Assembly (NCBI RefSeq): GCF_001746295.1
Contig: NZ_MJAH01000015.1
Location: 155,032 to 219,031 of the forward strand
Origin: Streptomyces sp. LUP47B
GTDB taxonomy: Bacteria; Actinomycetota; Actinomycetes; Streptomycetales; Streptomycetaceae
DNA length: 64,000 bases
Direction: 5' to 3'
Below are positions 1 through 8,492 of the stretch, piece by piece; the stretch's first letter is position 1; each line of letters begins with the position of its first letter. The notes beneath the pieces are model-generated. The model was not told the origin of the DNA. It saw only the letters and a list, made by a program, of their open reading frames with translations, and did no database searches. The position numbers and the translations under genes are program-made.

Positions 1-1029
1 GAGGTGGTAGGTGTAGTCCTCCATGAACGTGGTGCCGCCGGGCCGGCCCTGGCCCATGACCTTCATCGTGCGCAGCAGTGCGGAGGTCTTCCAGTCGCCC
101 TCGCCGCCGAAGCCGTAGCCGTCGGCCATCAGGCGCTGGACGGCCAGGCCGGGCAGCTGGCGCAGGCCGCCGAGGTCCTCGAAGTTGGTGGTGAAGGCGG
201 TGAAGCCGCCCTCGGTGAGGAAGGTGCGCAGGCCCAGTTCCTGGCGGGCGGCGTACAGGAGGGAGTCGTGGCGGATCCCGCCGGGGCGCAGGGAGGGCAC
301 GACGTCGTACGACTCGACGTACTCGGCGGCGAGTTCGGCCGCCGCCTTGTCCTGGACGGCGTCGACGACGGCGACCAGGTCATTGACCGCGTAGGTGTTC
401 ACCGAGAAGCCGAAGCGCAGCTGGGCCTCGACCTTGTCGCCCTCGGTGACGGCGACATCGCGCATGTTGTCGCCGAAGCGCGCCAGACGCAGCGTGCGGG
501 AGGCGTGCCGGCCGACGGCGGCGCGGGCCCAGGCGGCGATGCGCCGCACGACCCTGGGGTCGGTGGCGTGTCCGGCGACGATCTTGCGGTCGACGCCGAC
601 GCGGGACTCGATATGGGCGAACTCGCGGTCGCCGTGGGCGGCCTGGTTGAGGTTCATGAAGTCCATGTCGATGCTCGGCCAGGGCAGCGACAGGTTGTAC
701 TGGGTGTGCAGGTGCAGCAGGGGCACGTCCAGGGCGGCGAGGCCGGCGATCCACATCTTGGCCGGGGAGAAGGTGTGCATCCACACGATGACTCCCACGC
801 AGCTGTCGGAGGAGGATGCCTCCTGGCACAGCCGGCGGATCGAGTCGGCGTCGGTGAGCACGGGCTTCCACACGATCCGGACCGGGATCTTGCCGGGGCC
901 GCCGAGGATCTCGGCGATGTTCCTGGACTGCTTGGCGACCTGGCGCAGGACGTCGTCGCCGTACAGGCCCTGACTTCCGGTGAGGAACCAGATCTCCTGG
1001 TCGGGGTGGGCGGTGGCGTTGGTGTCCAT
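1..1029 (-). CDS. araA: L-arabinose isomerase, 3' part beyond window edge
   Basis: Cytoplasmic enzyme that converts L-arabinose to L-ribulose. The reverse strand is open from ATG at 1029 to the window edge, giving the first 343 residues of a family of about 500. The N-terminus reads MDTNATAHPDQEIWFLTGSQ, and the stretches WMHTFSPAKMW and LHLHTQYN are typical of AraA. A purine-rich site (GAAAGGAAAA) precedes the start. It follows the ribulokinase gene by 13 bases, so the two are almost certainly one transcript. Because the 3' end is missing I cannot say whether ribulose-5-phosphate epimerase (araD) follows. The identification comes from recognisable family motifs and the neighbouring arabinose genes. 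Confidence 0.93.
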   Translation of the reverse strand, partial: MDTNATAHPDQEIWFLTGSQGLYGDDVLRQVAKQSRNIAEILGGPGKIPVRIVWKPVLTDADSIRRLCQEASSSDSCVGVIVWMHTFSPAKMWIAGLAALDVPLLHLHTQYNLSLPWPSIDMDFMNLNQAAHGDREFAHIESRVGVDRKIVAGHATDPRVVRRIAAWARAAVGRHASRTLRLARFGDNMRDVAVTEGDKVEAQLRFGFSVNTYAVNDLVAVVDAVQDKAAAELAAEYVESYDVVPSLRPGGIRHDSLLYAARQELGLRTFLTEGGFTAFTTNFEDLGGLRQLPGLAVQRLMADGYGFGGEGDWKTSALLRTMKVMGQGRPGGTTFMEDYTYHL

Positions 1030-1042
1030 GAGGGTTTTCCTT

Positions 1043-2704
1043 TCAGGAGGACGCGGAGACTTCGGCGCGGATGCGGCGCAGACGGCGCATGACGTCGTTG
1101 GTGCCGCGGCCGAAGTAGTCGTGCAGCACCCGGTACTCCGCGTACAGGCGCTCGTAGGCCGCCGCCCGCTGGGGGTCGGGCAGATAGAGCCCGCGGTGGA
1201 CCTTGCCCATGGCGTGGGCGGCGGCGCGGATGTCGGGGTACGCCCCGGCGGCGACCGCGGCGTGCATCGCGGCGCCGAGCGCCGGGCCCTGGGCGGAGCC
1301 GATGACGCCCAGCGGGCGGCCGGTGACGTCGGCGTAGATCTGCATGAGCAGGGCGTTCTTCGTCAGACCGCCCGCGATGATCAGTTCTCGTACCGGTACG
1401 GCGGCGGACTCGAAGGCGTCGATGATGGTGCGGGTGCCGAAGGCGGTGGCCTCCAGCAGGGCGCGGTAGACGTCCTCGGGGCGGGTGGACAGCGTCTGGC
1501 CGATCAGCAGGCCGCTGAGGTCGTGGTCGACCAGCACCGAGCGGTTGCCGCTGTGCCAGTCCAGGGCCACCAGTCCGTGCTCGCCGACCTGCTGCCGGGC
1601 GGCCAGCTCGGTCAGGTACTCGTGCGCGGACTGCCCGGCCGCCGCGGCCTTCTCGGCGTACTCGACGGGGAAGCCGGTGCGTACGAACCAGCCGAAGATG
1701 TCACCGACACCGCTCTGCCCGGCCTCGTAGCCCCACAGCCCGGGCAGGATGCCGCCGTCGACGACACCGCACATGCCGGGCACGGTGCCGAGCTGGTCGG
1801 AGCTCATCACATGGCAGGTGGAGGTGCCCATGATGGCGACCATCTGGCCGGGCTCCACGGCGGCCGCCGCCGGGGCTGTGACATGGGCGTCGACGTTGCC
1901 GACGCAGACCGTGATGCCCTCGGGCAGTCCTGTCCACGCGGCGGCTTCGGCGGTCAGCGTCCCGGCCGGGTCGCCCAGTCGGCCGATGGGCTGGTCCAGC
2001 TTGTCGGTGACGAAGCCCGCGAAGTCGGGGTGCAGAGCGCCCAGGTAGGCGGGCGACGGATAGAGACCGTCCTGGTACTGGCCCTTGTAGCCGGCGGTGC
2101 AGGCGTTGCGGACGTACGTCCCGCACAGCCGCCAGACGATCCAGTCGGCCGCCTCCAGCCACCGCTCGGTGCGGTGGTAGATCTCCGCGTCCTCCTCAAG
2201 GACCTGCAGCGCCTTGGCGAACTCCCATTCCGAGGAGATCTTCCCGCCGTAGCGCGCCGGCCACGGCTCCTTCGTCTCGGCGGCCAGCGCGTTGATCCGG
2301 TCGGCCTGGCCCTGGGCCGCGTGGTGGCGCCAGAGCTTGACGTAGGCGTGCGGGCGGGCGGTGTACTCGGGCAGCTCGCACAGGGGCGTGCCGTCGGCGA
2401 GCGCCGGCAGCACCGTGCAGGCGGTGAAGTCGGTGCCGATGCCGATGACCTGCTCGGGTGTCACTCCGGCGCGGGCGAGTGCCTCGGGTACGGCGGTGCG
2501 CAGGACGTCGATGTAGTCCGCGGGCACCTGAAGGGCCCAGTCCGGGGGCAGCCGGGTGCCGTCGGGCAGGGCTCGGTCGAGGACGGCGTGGGGGTAGACG
2601 TGCTCCGCCGACGCGAGCTCCTCGCCGTCGCGGACGCGGACGACGACGGCACGGCCGGACAGGGTTCCGAAGTCGACACCCACGACGCAGGGTTCCTCGG
2701 GCAT
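1043..2704 (-). CDS. araB: Ribulokinase
   Basis: FGGY-family sugar kinase, 553 residues, that phosphorylates L-ribulose to L-ribulose-5-phosphate. The N-terminal phosphate-binding motif VGVDFGTLSGRAVVV and the C-terminal FGGY signature region (IIAGGLTKNALLMQIYADV) are visible. GTDFTACTVLP matches ribulokinases rather than xylulokinases. The frame stays open upstream to 2836, but the ATG at 2704 has a GAGAGG site and begins MPEEPCVVGVDFG as in homologues, so the upstream residues are rejected. It sits 13 bases before araA and 91 bases after the exo-arabinanase gene, which places it in the arabinan operon. Confidence 0.93.
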   Translation of the reverse strand: MPEEPCVVGVDFGTLSGRAVVVRVRDGEELASAEHVYPHAVLDRALPDGTRLPPDWALQVPADYIDVLRTAVPEALARAGVTPEQVIGIGTDFTACTVLPALADGTPLCELPEYTARPHAYVKLWRHHAAQGQADRINALAAETKEPWPARYGGKISSEWEFAKALQVLEEDAEIYHRTERWLEAADWIVWRLCGTYVRNACTAGYKGQYQDGLYPSPAYLGALHPDFAGFVTDKLDQPIGRLGDPAGTLTAEAAAWTGLPEGITVCVGNVDAHVTAPAAAAVEPGQMVAIMGTSTCHVMSSDQLGTVPGMCGVVDGGILPGLWGYEAGQSGVGDIFGWFVRTGFPVEYAEKAAAAGQSAHEYLTELAARQQVGEHGLVALDWHSGNRSVLVDHDLSGLLIGQTLSTRPEDVYRALLEATAFGTRTIIDAFESAAVPVRELIIAGGLTKNALLMQIYADVTGRPLGVIGSAQGPALGAAMHAAVAAGAYPDIRAAAHAMGKVHRGLYLPDPQRAAAYERLYAEYRVLHDYFGRGTNDVMRRLRRIRAEVSASS

Positions 2705-2795
2705 GGCGGCCCACCTCTCTTGTTCGATATCGCGATCACTGTTCGGGATGTTGGGCAGGAGATCGGGGGCCCGGACACGTCCGGGCCCCGGCGGG

Positions 2796-4841
2796 TCAGT
2801 TGACCCGCACGACCTGCCACAGTTCGTCATCGGCACCGTTGTCCGCCGACTGCACGATCAGCGCGCCGTTGGCGGTGGAGGCCGAGGCGACGTCCGCCAC
2901 CAGGCCGCTGCCGGCGTCGACGAGCTTGTAGTAGCCGTTGCCCGCGTCCGTGAGCGTCCACTTCTGGGAGCTCGCGGTGGACGAGGCGTTCTGGACGACG
3001 GCCGCGCCGGCCGAGGTCGAACCGTTGGTGTCGAGGAACAGACCGCTGTTGACGTTCTTCACGGTCCAGGCCCCGCCGCTCTGGGACTGGAACGTCCACA
3101 GCTGGCAGTTGTTGGCGGTGTTCACCCACTGGCCTGCCTGCTTGCCCACGGCGGTGGACGCTCCGGGTATCTCCAGGAGCTTGCCGCTGTTCTTGTTGAC
3201 CAGGCGGTACTGGCCGGTGGCCAGGTCGGGCAGGGCGGTCTGGGTGAGGTTCCAGCGCTGGCAGGCGCAGCCGGTGTCGGACCACTGTCCGGCGGCGGTG
3301 CCGACGGTGGTGGAGGCGCTGGGGATCTCCAGGTACTTGCCGCTGATCCGGTTGGTGGCGGTGAAGCCGCCCGCCGGGTTCGGGGCGATCGCCCACTCGT
3401 GGTCGAGGGTGCCGTTGTCGTCCCACTGCAGGACCTTGGCGCCGTTGGCGGTGGACTGGTTCGTCACGCCCAGCACCTTGCCGCTCGCCACGTTGAAGAT
3501 CTTGAAGTAGCCGGACGTCTGCTGGACGAACTTCCACTTCTGGTCGGTGGCGTTGTCGGCGTTCTGCTGGGTGGCGTTGACACCACTGGTGGTGGAGCCG
3601 CCCGCGATGGTCAGCATCAGGTGGCTGTTGGCGTTCGACGCGGTGTAGGTGGCGCCGTCCGAGATGCCGCCGCCCAGGTCGATCGTGCCGTAGGTGATCG
3701 GGTTCAGGCCGGTGCTGGTGAGGTGCCCGCCACTGAGGACCAGCAGGCTGTGGCCGTCGGCCAGCGGGAGCAGGCCGCGGCTGTAGCCGCCGGGCACGGT
3801 GGAGGCGATGCGCGTCCAGGTGTTGGCGGCGCCGTTCTGCGTGTTCAGGAACAGGTCGTCGCTGCTGTTGGCGCTCACCACCAAGGTCCCGTTGGCGCCG
3901 CCGGTGGGCAGCCAGGTGATGTACGGGGCGCTCTTCGGCTGGGTGCCGTCGGTCGCCTTGAGGGCGATGCCGGTGGCGGAGCCGAACGCCTCCGGGTTGG
4001 CGGAGATCTTGTAGTAGACCGCGAAGCCTCCCTCAGGGGCGTCCCAGAACTCGTACGTCATGACGTAGTTGCCGTTGGGGAGCTTGGCGATCACCGGCAT
4101 GCCCGGACGGTCGCCGTACGTCGAAGTGGCCACGTCGTCGACCACGGAACCCCAGCTCAGGCCGTCCGTGGAGACCTGGTGGACGATCTTCTGGCCGTGG
4201 TTCGGGTCGCGCTGGTCGGAGTAGTAGACGATCAGCTTGGAGCCGGAGACCATCAGGAACGGCTCCCACACCGGCGTCTTGCCGTTGGTGGGGTCGGCCT
4301 CACCACCGGTGGCGATGGAGCTGACGTACGACCAGCTGGCGCCGTGGTCGGTGCTGGCGTAGAGGTCGAGTTCGGTCGTCGACAGGTCGTTCGGGATGGA
4401 GTTGCCCGCGGCGAGGATCGTGCCGGCCGGGAAGTTGCCTATCTGCGTGGGCAGTTCGTACAGGAACGGCTGGTAGCGGTTGCCGAAGCCGTTGTGGGTG
4501 TCGCTGATGCTGGAGATCTGCGTCCAGCTGTTGCCGTTGTCGGTGCTGCGGTAGACCGGGAAGACCGGGGTGCCCGAGCTGTACTGCTCGAACGTGGCCA
4601 GCAGGGTGCCGTTGGACGATCCGCTGTTCTGCAGGCGGATGGCGCGTGGGTAGAGCGAGCCGGGCGCCGGGGCGTTCGACGGCGGGGTGTACATCGTCTG
4701 CGAGGCGCGCGAGATCGCGTGCGCCTGGCCGGCGGCGGGCAGGACGAGGGCGACGGCGGCTGCGAGCAGGGCCAGCAGCAGGGTGATCGCCTGGGTGCGG
4801 GGTACGGCGCGGGATCTGGCGCCTTCCCTGATGGTGGACAT
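2796..4841 (-). CDS. Secreted GH93-type exo-arabinanase with C-terminal ricin-type lectin repeats
   Basis: Predicted secreted glycosidase of 681 residues. Residues 1-42 form a signal peptide (charged start, hydrophobic stretch, cleavage near AGQAHA). Residues about 45-395 carry repeated S-T-D-x-G-x-S-W Asp-box blades of a sialidase-like propeller, as in GH93 exo-1,5-alpha-L-arabinanases. From about 395 to the end are ricin-B/CBM13-like repeats with recurring GK(V/Y/L)L and QxW motifs. GH93 enzymes release arabinobiose from linear arabinan, which fits a gene between a GH51 arabinofuranosidase and araBA. The start has a GGGAG site. Family placement rests on the propeller plus context; another BNR-repeat family is possible. 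It is probably co-transcribed with its neighbours (gaps 91 and 101 bases). Confidence 0.82.
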   Translation of the reverse strand: MSTIREGARSRAVPRTQAITLLLALLAAAVALVLPAAGQAHAISRASQTMYTPPSNAPAPGSLYPRAIRLQNSGSSNGTLLATFEQYSSGTPVFPVYRSTDNGNSWTQISSISDTHNGFGNRYQPFLYELPTQIGNFPAGTILAAGNSIPNDLSTTELDLYASTDHGASWSYVSSIATGGEADPTNGKTPVWEPFLMVSGSKLIVYYSDQRDPNHGQKIVHQVSTDGLSWGSVVDDVATSTYGDRPGMPVIAKLPNGNYVMTYEFWDAPEGGFAVYYKISANPEAFGSATGIALKATDGTQPKSAPYITWLPTGGANGTLVVSANSSDDLFLNTQNGAANTWTRIASTVPGGYSRGLLPLADGHSLLVLSGGHLTSTGLNPITYGTIDLGGGISDGATYTASNANSHLMLTIAGGSTTSGVNATQQNADNATDQKWKFVQQTSGYFKIFNVASGKVLGVTNQSTANGAKVLQWDDNGTLDHEWAIAPNPAGGFTATNRISGKYLEIPSASTTVGTAAGQWSDTGCACQRWNLTQTALPDLATGQYRLVNKNSGKLLEIPGASTAVGKQAGQWVNTANNCQLWTFQSQSGGAWTVKNVNSGLFLDTNGSTSAGAAVVQNASSTASSQKWTLTDAGNGYYKLVDAGSGLVADVASASTANGALIVQSADNGADDELWQVVRVN

Positions 4842-4942
4842 GGGCGGCTCCCAAGGGATGTCCGGGAAGAGGGGGTGGTGCGGGGCCCGCCGCTCCCGGA
4901 GAAAGGGGGGAGAGGGAACGGCGGGTGTTCGAGGGGTGGTCG

Positions 4943-6451
4943 TCAGCCGGCGGTGCGGCGCAGCCGGACGACGTTCCAGGAGACGGGCGGCAGGCTCACG
5001 GTGAGGCGGCCGTCGGTGACGGAACCGGTGTCGGCGGTGTAGGGGCGGACCCGGTCGGGGTCGTCCTGCGTGTTGGCGGCGCGGACGTCGGGGTCGCTCA
5101 GCACCGAGTGCTCAACCAGGGCGTGACCGGGGAACGCCCGCAGGTCCAGGGCGAGTTCGACGTTGTCGCTCTGGTGCCGGTTGATGGCGAAGACGGTGAG
5201 CTCGTCACCGTCGTGGGTGGCCACGGCGTCCACGACGGGGACCTCGCCGAACCTCTTCGTCTCGTACACCGGGGCGACCGGCTCGACGCGCAGGACCGTG
5301 CCGCGGGCGTGCCGGGCCGCCTGGGCGAAGGGGTGGAAGGTGGTCTGCCGCCAGCTCGGGCCGCCGGGTTCGCTGCGGATGGGGGCGATGACGTTGACGA
5401 GCTGGGCGAGGCAGGCGGCGGTGACCCGGTCGCTGTTGCGCAGCAGGCTGATGAGCAGTCCGCCGACCACGACGGCGTCGGCGACGTTGTACTCGTCCTC
5501 GATCACCCGCGGCGCCACGGCCCATTCGGTGGGCTTGCCCTGCGCCTCGAAACGGGTGTTGTACCAGACGTTCCACTCGTCGAAGGAGAGGTTGATCCGC
5601 TTCTTCCTGCCCAGCTTCGCCCGGATGTGATCGGCGGTGGCGACCACCGACTCGACGAAGTGGTCCATGTCGACCCCGGAGGCCAGGAAGCTGCCGAGGT
5701 CGCCGTCGAGTTCCTCGTAGTAGGCGTGGCAGGAGATGTAGTCGACCTGGTCGTAGGCCTCTTCCAGGACGGTGGCCTCCCAGGCGCCGAAGGTCGGCAT
5801 CGAGGAGCTGGAGCTGCCGCACGCGACCAGTTCGAGCCCGGGGTCGACCATGCGCATGGCCCTGGCCGTCTCGGCGGCGATTCGGCCGTACTCCTGGGCG
5901 GTCTTGTGGCCGGTCTGCCAGGGCCCGTCCATCTCGTTGCCCAGGCACCACATGCGGATGCCGAACGGGTCACGGGCGCCGTTCTTGATCCGCTGGTCGG
6001 ACCAGGCGGTCCCGCCCGGGTGGTTGGCGTACTCCAGCAGGTCCAGGGCTTCGGCGACGCCGCGGGTGCCGAGGTTGACGGCCATCATCGGCTCGACGCC
6101 GGCCTTCTCGGCCCAGCGCTGGAACTCGTGCAGACCGAAGGCGTTGGTCTCGGTGCTGTGCCAGGCGAGGTCCAGGCGGGTGGGGCGGTCGGCGACCGGT
6201 CCGACGCTGTCCTCCCAGCGGAAGCCGGAGACGAAGTTGCCGCCGGGATAGCGCACGGCGGTCACACCCAGCTCGCGCACCAGGTCCAGGACGTCACGGC
6301 GCAGGCCGTCCTCGTCGGCGGACGAGTGGCCGGGCTCGTAGATGCCGGTGTAGACGCAGCGGCCCATGTGCTCGACGAACGAGCCGAAGGTACGGGGATT
6401 GACGTCGGCGACGCGGAAGGCGGAGTCGACGGTCAGGGAGGCGTGCAGCAT
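4943..6451 (-). CDS. abfA: GH51 alpha-L-arabinofuranosidase
   Basis: Enzyme of 502 residues, the usual length for intracellular GH51, that removes terminal arabinofuranose from arabino-oligosaccharides. The acid/base glutamate is E173 in the GNEMDGPW motif and the nucleophile is E292 in SFDEWNVWY. The N-terminal GSFVEHMGRCVYTGIYEP and RYPGGNFVSGF motifs are also characteristic. There is no signal peptide, so it should act on oligosaccharides imported by the adjacent ABC transporter. It lies 52 bases downstream of the second permease gene, consistent with one operon. The pairing with the secreted GH93 enzyme suggests a division into extracellular cutting, import, and intracellular debranching. 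Confidence 0.95.
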   Translation of the reverse strand: MLHASLTVDSAFRVADVNPRTFGSFVEHMGRCVYTGIYEPGHSSADEDGLRRDVLDLVRELGVTAVRYPGGNFVSGFRWEDSVGPVADRPTRLDLAWHSTETNAFGLHEFQRWAEKAGVEPMMAVNLGTRGVAEALDLLEYANHPGGTAWSDQRIKNGARDPFGIRMWCLGNEMDGPWQTGHKTAQEYGRIAAETARAMRMVDPGLELVACGSSSSSMPTFGAWEATVLEEAYDQVDYISCHAYYEELDGDLGSFLASGVDMDHFVESVVATADHIRAKLGRKKRINLSFDEWNVWYNTRFEAQGKPTEWAVAPRVIEDEYNVADAVVVGGLLISLLRNSDRVTAACLAQLVNVIAPIRSEPGGPSWRQTTFHPFAQAARHARGTVLRVEPVAPVYETKRFGEVPVVDAVATHDGDELTVFAINRHQSDNVELALDLRAFPGHALVEHSVLSDPDVRAANTQDDPDRVRPYTADTGSVTDGRLTVSLPPVSWNVVRLRRTAG

Positions 6452-6503
6452 GAAGGTCGCTCCGGGAGGTGCGCAGAACGGGAGGGGGGCTGGGCGGCTG
6501 GGC

Positions 6504-7406
6504 TCACTTGAGGCTTCCGACGGTCAGACCGCCGCGCCAGTACCGCTGGAGGAGGAGGAAGGCGACGATCAGGGGGAGGACCGCCACGAGGGAACCCGCG
6601 ATGACGAGCGTGAACAGGGTGTTGGCGCCGGACTGGACCAGCGCGCCCTGGTACCAGGACTGCAGGCCGACGGTCAGCGGGAACAGCTTGTCGTTGTTGA
6701 GCATCACCAGCGGCAGGAAGAAGTTGTTCCAGGTGCCGACCATGGAGAACAGCAGCACGGTCACGAGCGCGGGCTTCAGCGTCGGCAGCGCCACGTTGAA
6801 CAGCACCCGCAGTTCACCGGCCCCGTCGACGCGGGCCGCCTCGAGGAGTTCGTCCGGCAGGGACTCCTGCACGTAGACCCGCACCAGGTAGACGCCGAAC
6901 GGGTTGAGGAGCGAGGGCAGGATGACCGCCCACATCGTGTTGGTCAGCGCCACCTTGCTCAGCAGCAGATAGGTGGGGATGGCCAGCGCGGTCGCCGGGA
7001 CCATGATGGCGCCCAGCAGGCTGGAGAAGAGCAGGTTGCGGCCGGGGAAGCGGTACTTGGCGAACGCGTACCCCGCGAAGGTGGCCACGGCGGTGGCGCC
7101 TACACCGCTGACGCCCGCATAGATCGCGGTGTTGCCCATCCAGCGCAGGTACTCGCCGTCGTTGTAGGTGAACAGCTGCCGGAGGTTGCCGAAGAAGGCG
7201 CCCGGCGAGTGGAACCACAGGGCCGCGGTGGAGAACAGCGCGTCGTTGTCCTTGGTGGCGGCGACGACCAGCCACCAGAACGGCATCAGGAAGTACAGGA
7301 TCATCGCCACCATCACCGCGTTGACGGTGACGCGTCCTTTGGCGGAGGACGTACGGCGGGGCGCCGGAGCGGCGACGGCGGGGGCGGGGACGGCGGCGGT
7401 GGTCAC
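6504..7406 (-). CDS. Carbohydrate ABC transporter permease (MalG/AraQ type)
   Basis: Inner-membrane permease of 300 residues with six predicted helices after a short cytoplasmic N-terminus. The EAA loop that contacts the ATPase is seen as ELLEAARVDGAGE, followed by a conserved P-x-L-K-P. The start is GTG at 7406 and overlaps the stop of the upstream permease by four bases (GTGA), so translation is coupled. No ATP-binding subunit gene is present in the window; in Streptomyces such CUT1 transporters commonly use the shared ATPase MsiK encoded elsewhere. Context (GH51, GH93, AraB, AraA) indicates arabino-oligosaccharides or arabinose as substrate, which is inference. Confidence 0.92.
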   Translation of the reverse strand: MTTAAVPAPAVAAPAPRRTSSAKGRVTVNAVMVAMILYFLMPFWWLVVAATKDNDALFSTAALWFHSPGAFFGNLRQLFTYNDGEYLRWMGNTAIYAGVSGVGATAVATFAGYAFAKYRFPGRNLLFSSLLGAIMVPATALAIPTYLLLSKVALTNTMWAVILPSLLNPFGVYLVRVYVQESLPDELLEAARVDGAGELRVLFNVALPTLKPALVTVLLFSMVGTWNNFFLPLVMLNNDKLFPLTVGLQSWYQGALVQSGANTLFTLVIAGSLVAVLPLIVAFLLLQRYWRGGLTVGSLK

Positions 7407-8398
7407 TTCAGTCCGCTCCTTTTGCGTGCGGCGAACAGGAAGAGGTAGGAGCCGATGAAGACCACCGCTCCGAGGGAGAAGGAGATGGCGGCGGAGTAGT
7501 TGAACTCCGAGTACTGGAAGGCGAGGTTGTAGGCGTAGAGGTTGGGCGTGTAGTCAGGGGTGATCACCGAGGACGCCGTCGGCTCCAGCACCCGTGGCTC
7601 GGTGAAGAACTGCAGGGTGCCGATGATGGTGAACATCAGCGTGAGCACCATGGCCGCGGAGATCATCGGGATCTTGATGCGCAGGGCTGTCTGGATCTGG
7701 CCGGCTCCGTCGAGCTTGGCCGCCTCGTAGACCTCGCGGGGCAGCCCCTGCAGGGCCGCGTACAGGACGATCATGTTGTAGCCGGTCCACTGCCAGGTCA
7801 CGATGTTGCCGAGCGAGGTCAGCATCAGGCTGTGGCCGAGCAGGTCGACCGTGCCCGTGCCCAGGGCGTGGCTGAGGGAGTTCACCGGGCCGAAGGTGGG
7901 GCTGTAGAGGAAGCCCCACATCAGGGCGCCGATCACCGCGGGAACGGCGTACGGCATGAACAGTGTCATCCGGAAGACCTTGGCGAGCTTGCCGGTGACC
8001 TCGTCGATGATGAGGGCGCCGAGCAGCGCGAGCGCGAGCATGACCGGGATCTGCACCAGGCCGAAGACCGCCACCCGGCGCACACCGGACAGGAAGTGCG
8101 GGTCGCTGAACGTCTGCTTGTAGTTGGCGAACCAGCTGAAGTGGTCACCTCCGACCAGGGTGGAGGTCCGCAGGCTCAGCCAGAAGGCGTACGCCAGGGG
8201 TGCCACCAGGAAGGCCGCGAAGAGCAGGCCGAACGGGGTGATCAGCAGCAGGCCCATGGCCTGGTGGCGGGTATGGGCGGATCGCCGTCCGTTGCGGCGG
8301 CCCACGCCCGTGCCGGTCACTGGGGCGCGAAGTCCCTTTGCCTGTACGGGGCTTGGGTGAGCGGCCGTCGCGGGTCCCTGCTGTCGGAGCAGGCTCAT
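7403..8398 (-). CDS. Carbohydrate ABC transporter permease (MalF/AraP type)
   Basis: Inner-membrane permease of 331 residues, the partner of the MalG-type permease it overlaps. The EAA loop reads EVYEAAKLDGAGQ and hydrophobic segments begin near residue 50 after a basic tail. Adjacent GTG (8401) and ATG (8398) codons could both start it. ATG is preferred because the AGGAG site lies five bases upstream. A strong hairpin separates it from the preceding solute-binding protein gene, a layout that often gives more binding protein than permease. The substrate is inferred from the arabinose genes downstream. Confidence 0.92.
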   Translation of the reverse strand: MSLLRQQGPATAAHPSPVQAKGLRAPVTGTGVGRRNGRRSAHTRHQAMGLLLITPFGLLFAAFLVAPLAYAFWLSLRTSTLVGGDHFSWFANYKQTFSDPHFLSGVRRVAVFGLVQIPVMLALALLGALIIDEVTGKLAKVFRMTLFMPYAVPAVIGALMWGFLYSPTFGPVNSLSHALGTGTVDLLGHSLMLTSLGNIVTWQWTGYNMIVLYAALQGLPREVYEAAKLDGAGQIQTALRIKIPMISAAMVLTLMFTIIGTLQFFTEPRVLEPTASSVITPDYTPNLYAYNLAFQYSEFNYSAAISFSLGAVVFIGSYLFLFAARKRSGLK

Positions 8399-8423
8399 CA
8401 CATCTCCTTGCGCGTCTTGCGGA

Positions 8424-8467
8424 GCCCCCGCCGGCGGGCGGTGCGACGCGCGGGCGCCGGCGGGGGC
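8424..8467 (-). promoter_or_regulatory. Intercistronic hairpin between binding-protein and permease genes
   Basis: Two perfect 13-base arms (8424-8436 and 8455-8467) surround an 18-base loop in the 94-base gap between the solute-binding-protein gene and the first permease gene. There is no T-run. Such a structure would act as a partial terminator or as a 3' stabiliser of the binding-protein mRNA, as known for malE-malF-type operons; that role is inferred. Confidence 0.7.
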
Positions 8468-8492
8468 AGTGGGAGTCGGGGACTCGGGCCGG

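Noticed and set aside
4..2803. Long plus-strand frames over araA and araB
   Set aside because: They are antisense to clear AraA and AraB, and are composed of Gly/Val/Asp/His/Gln-rich noise typical of shadows.
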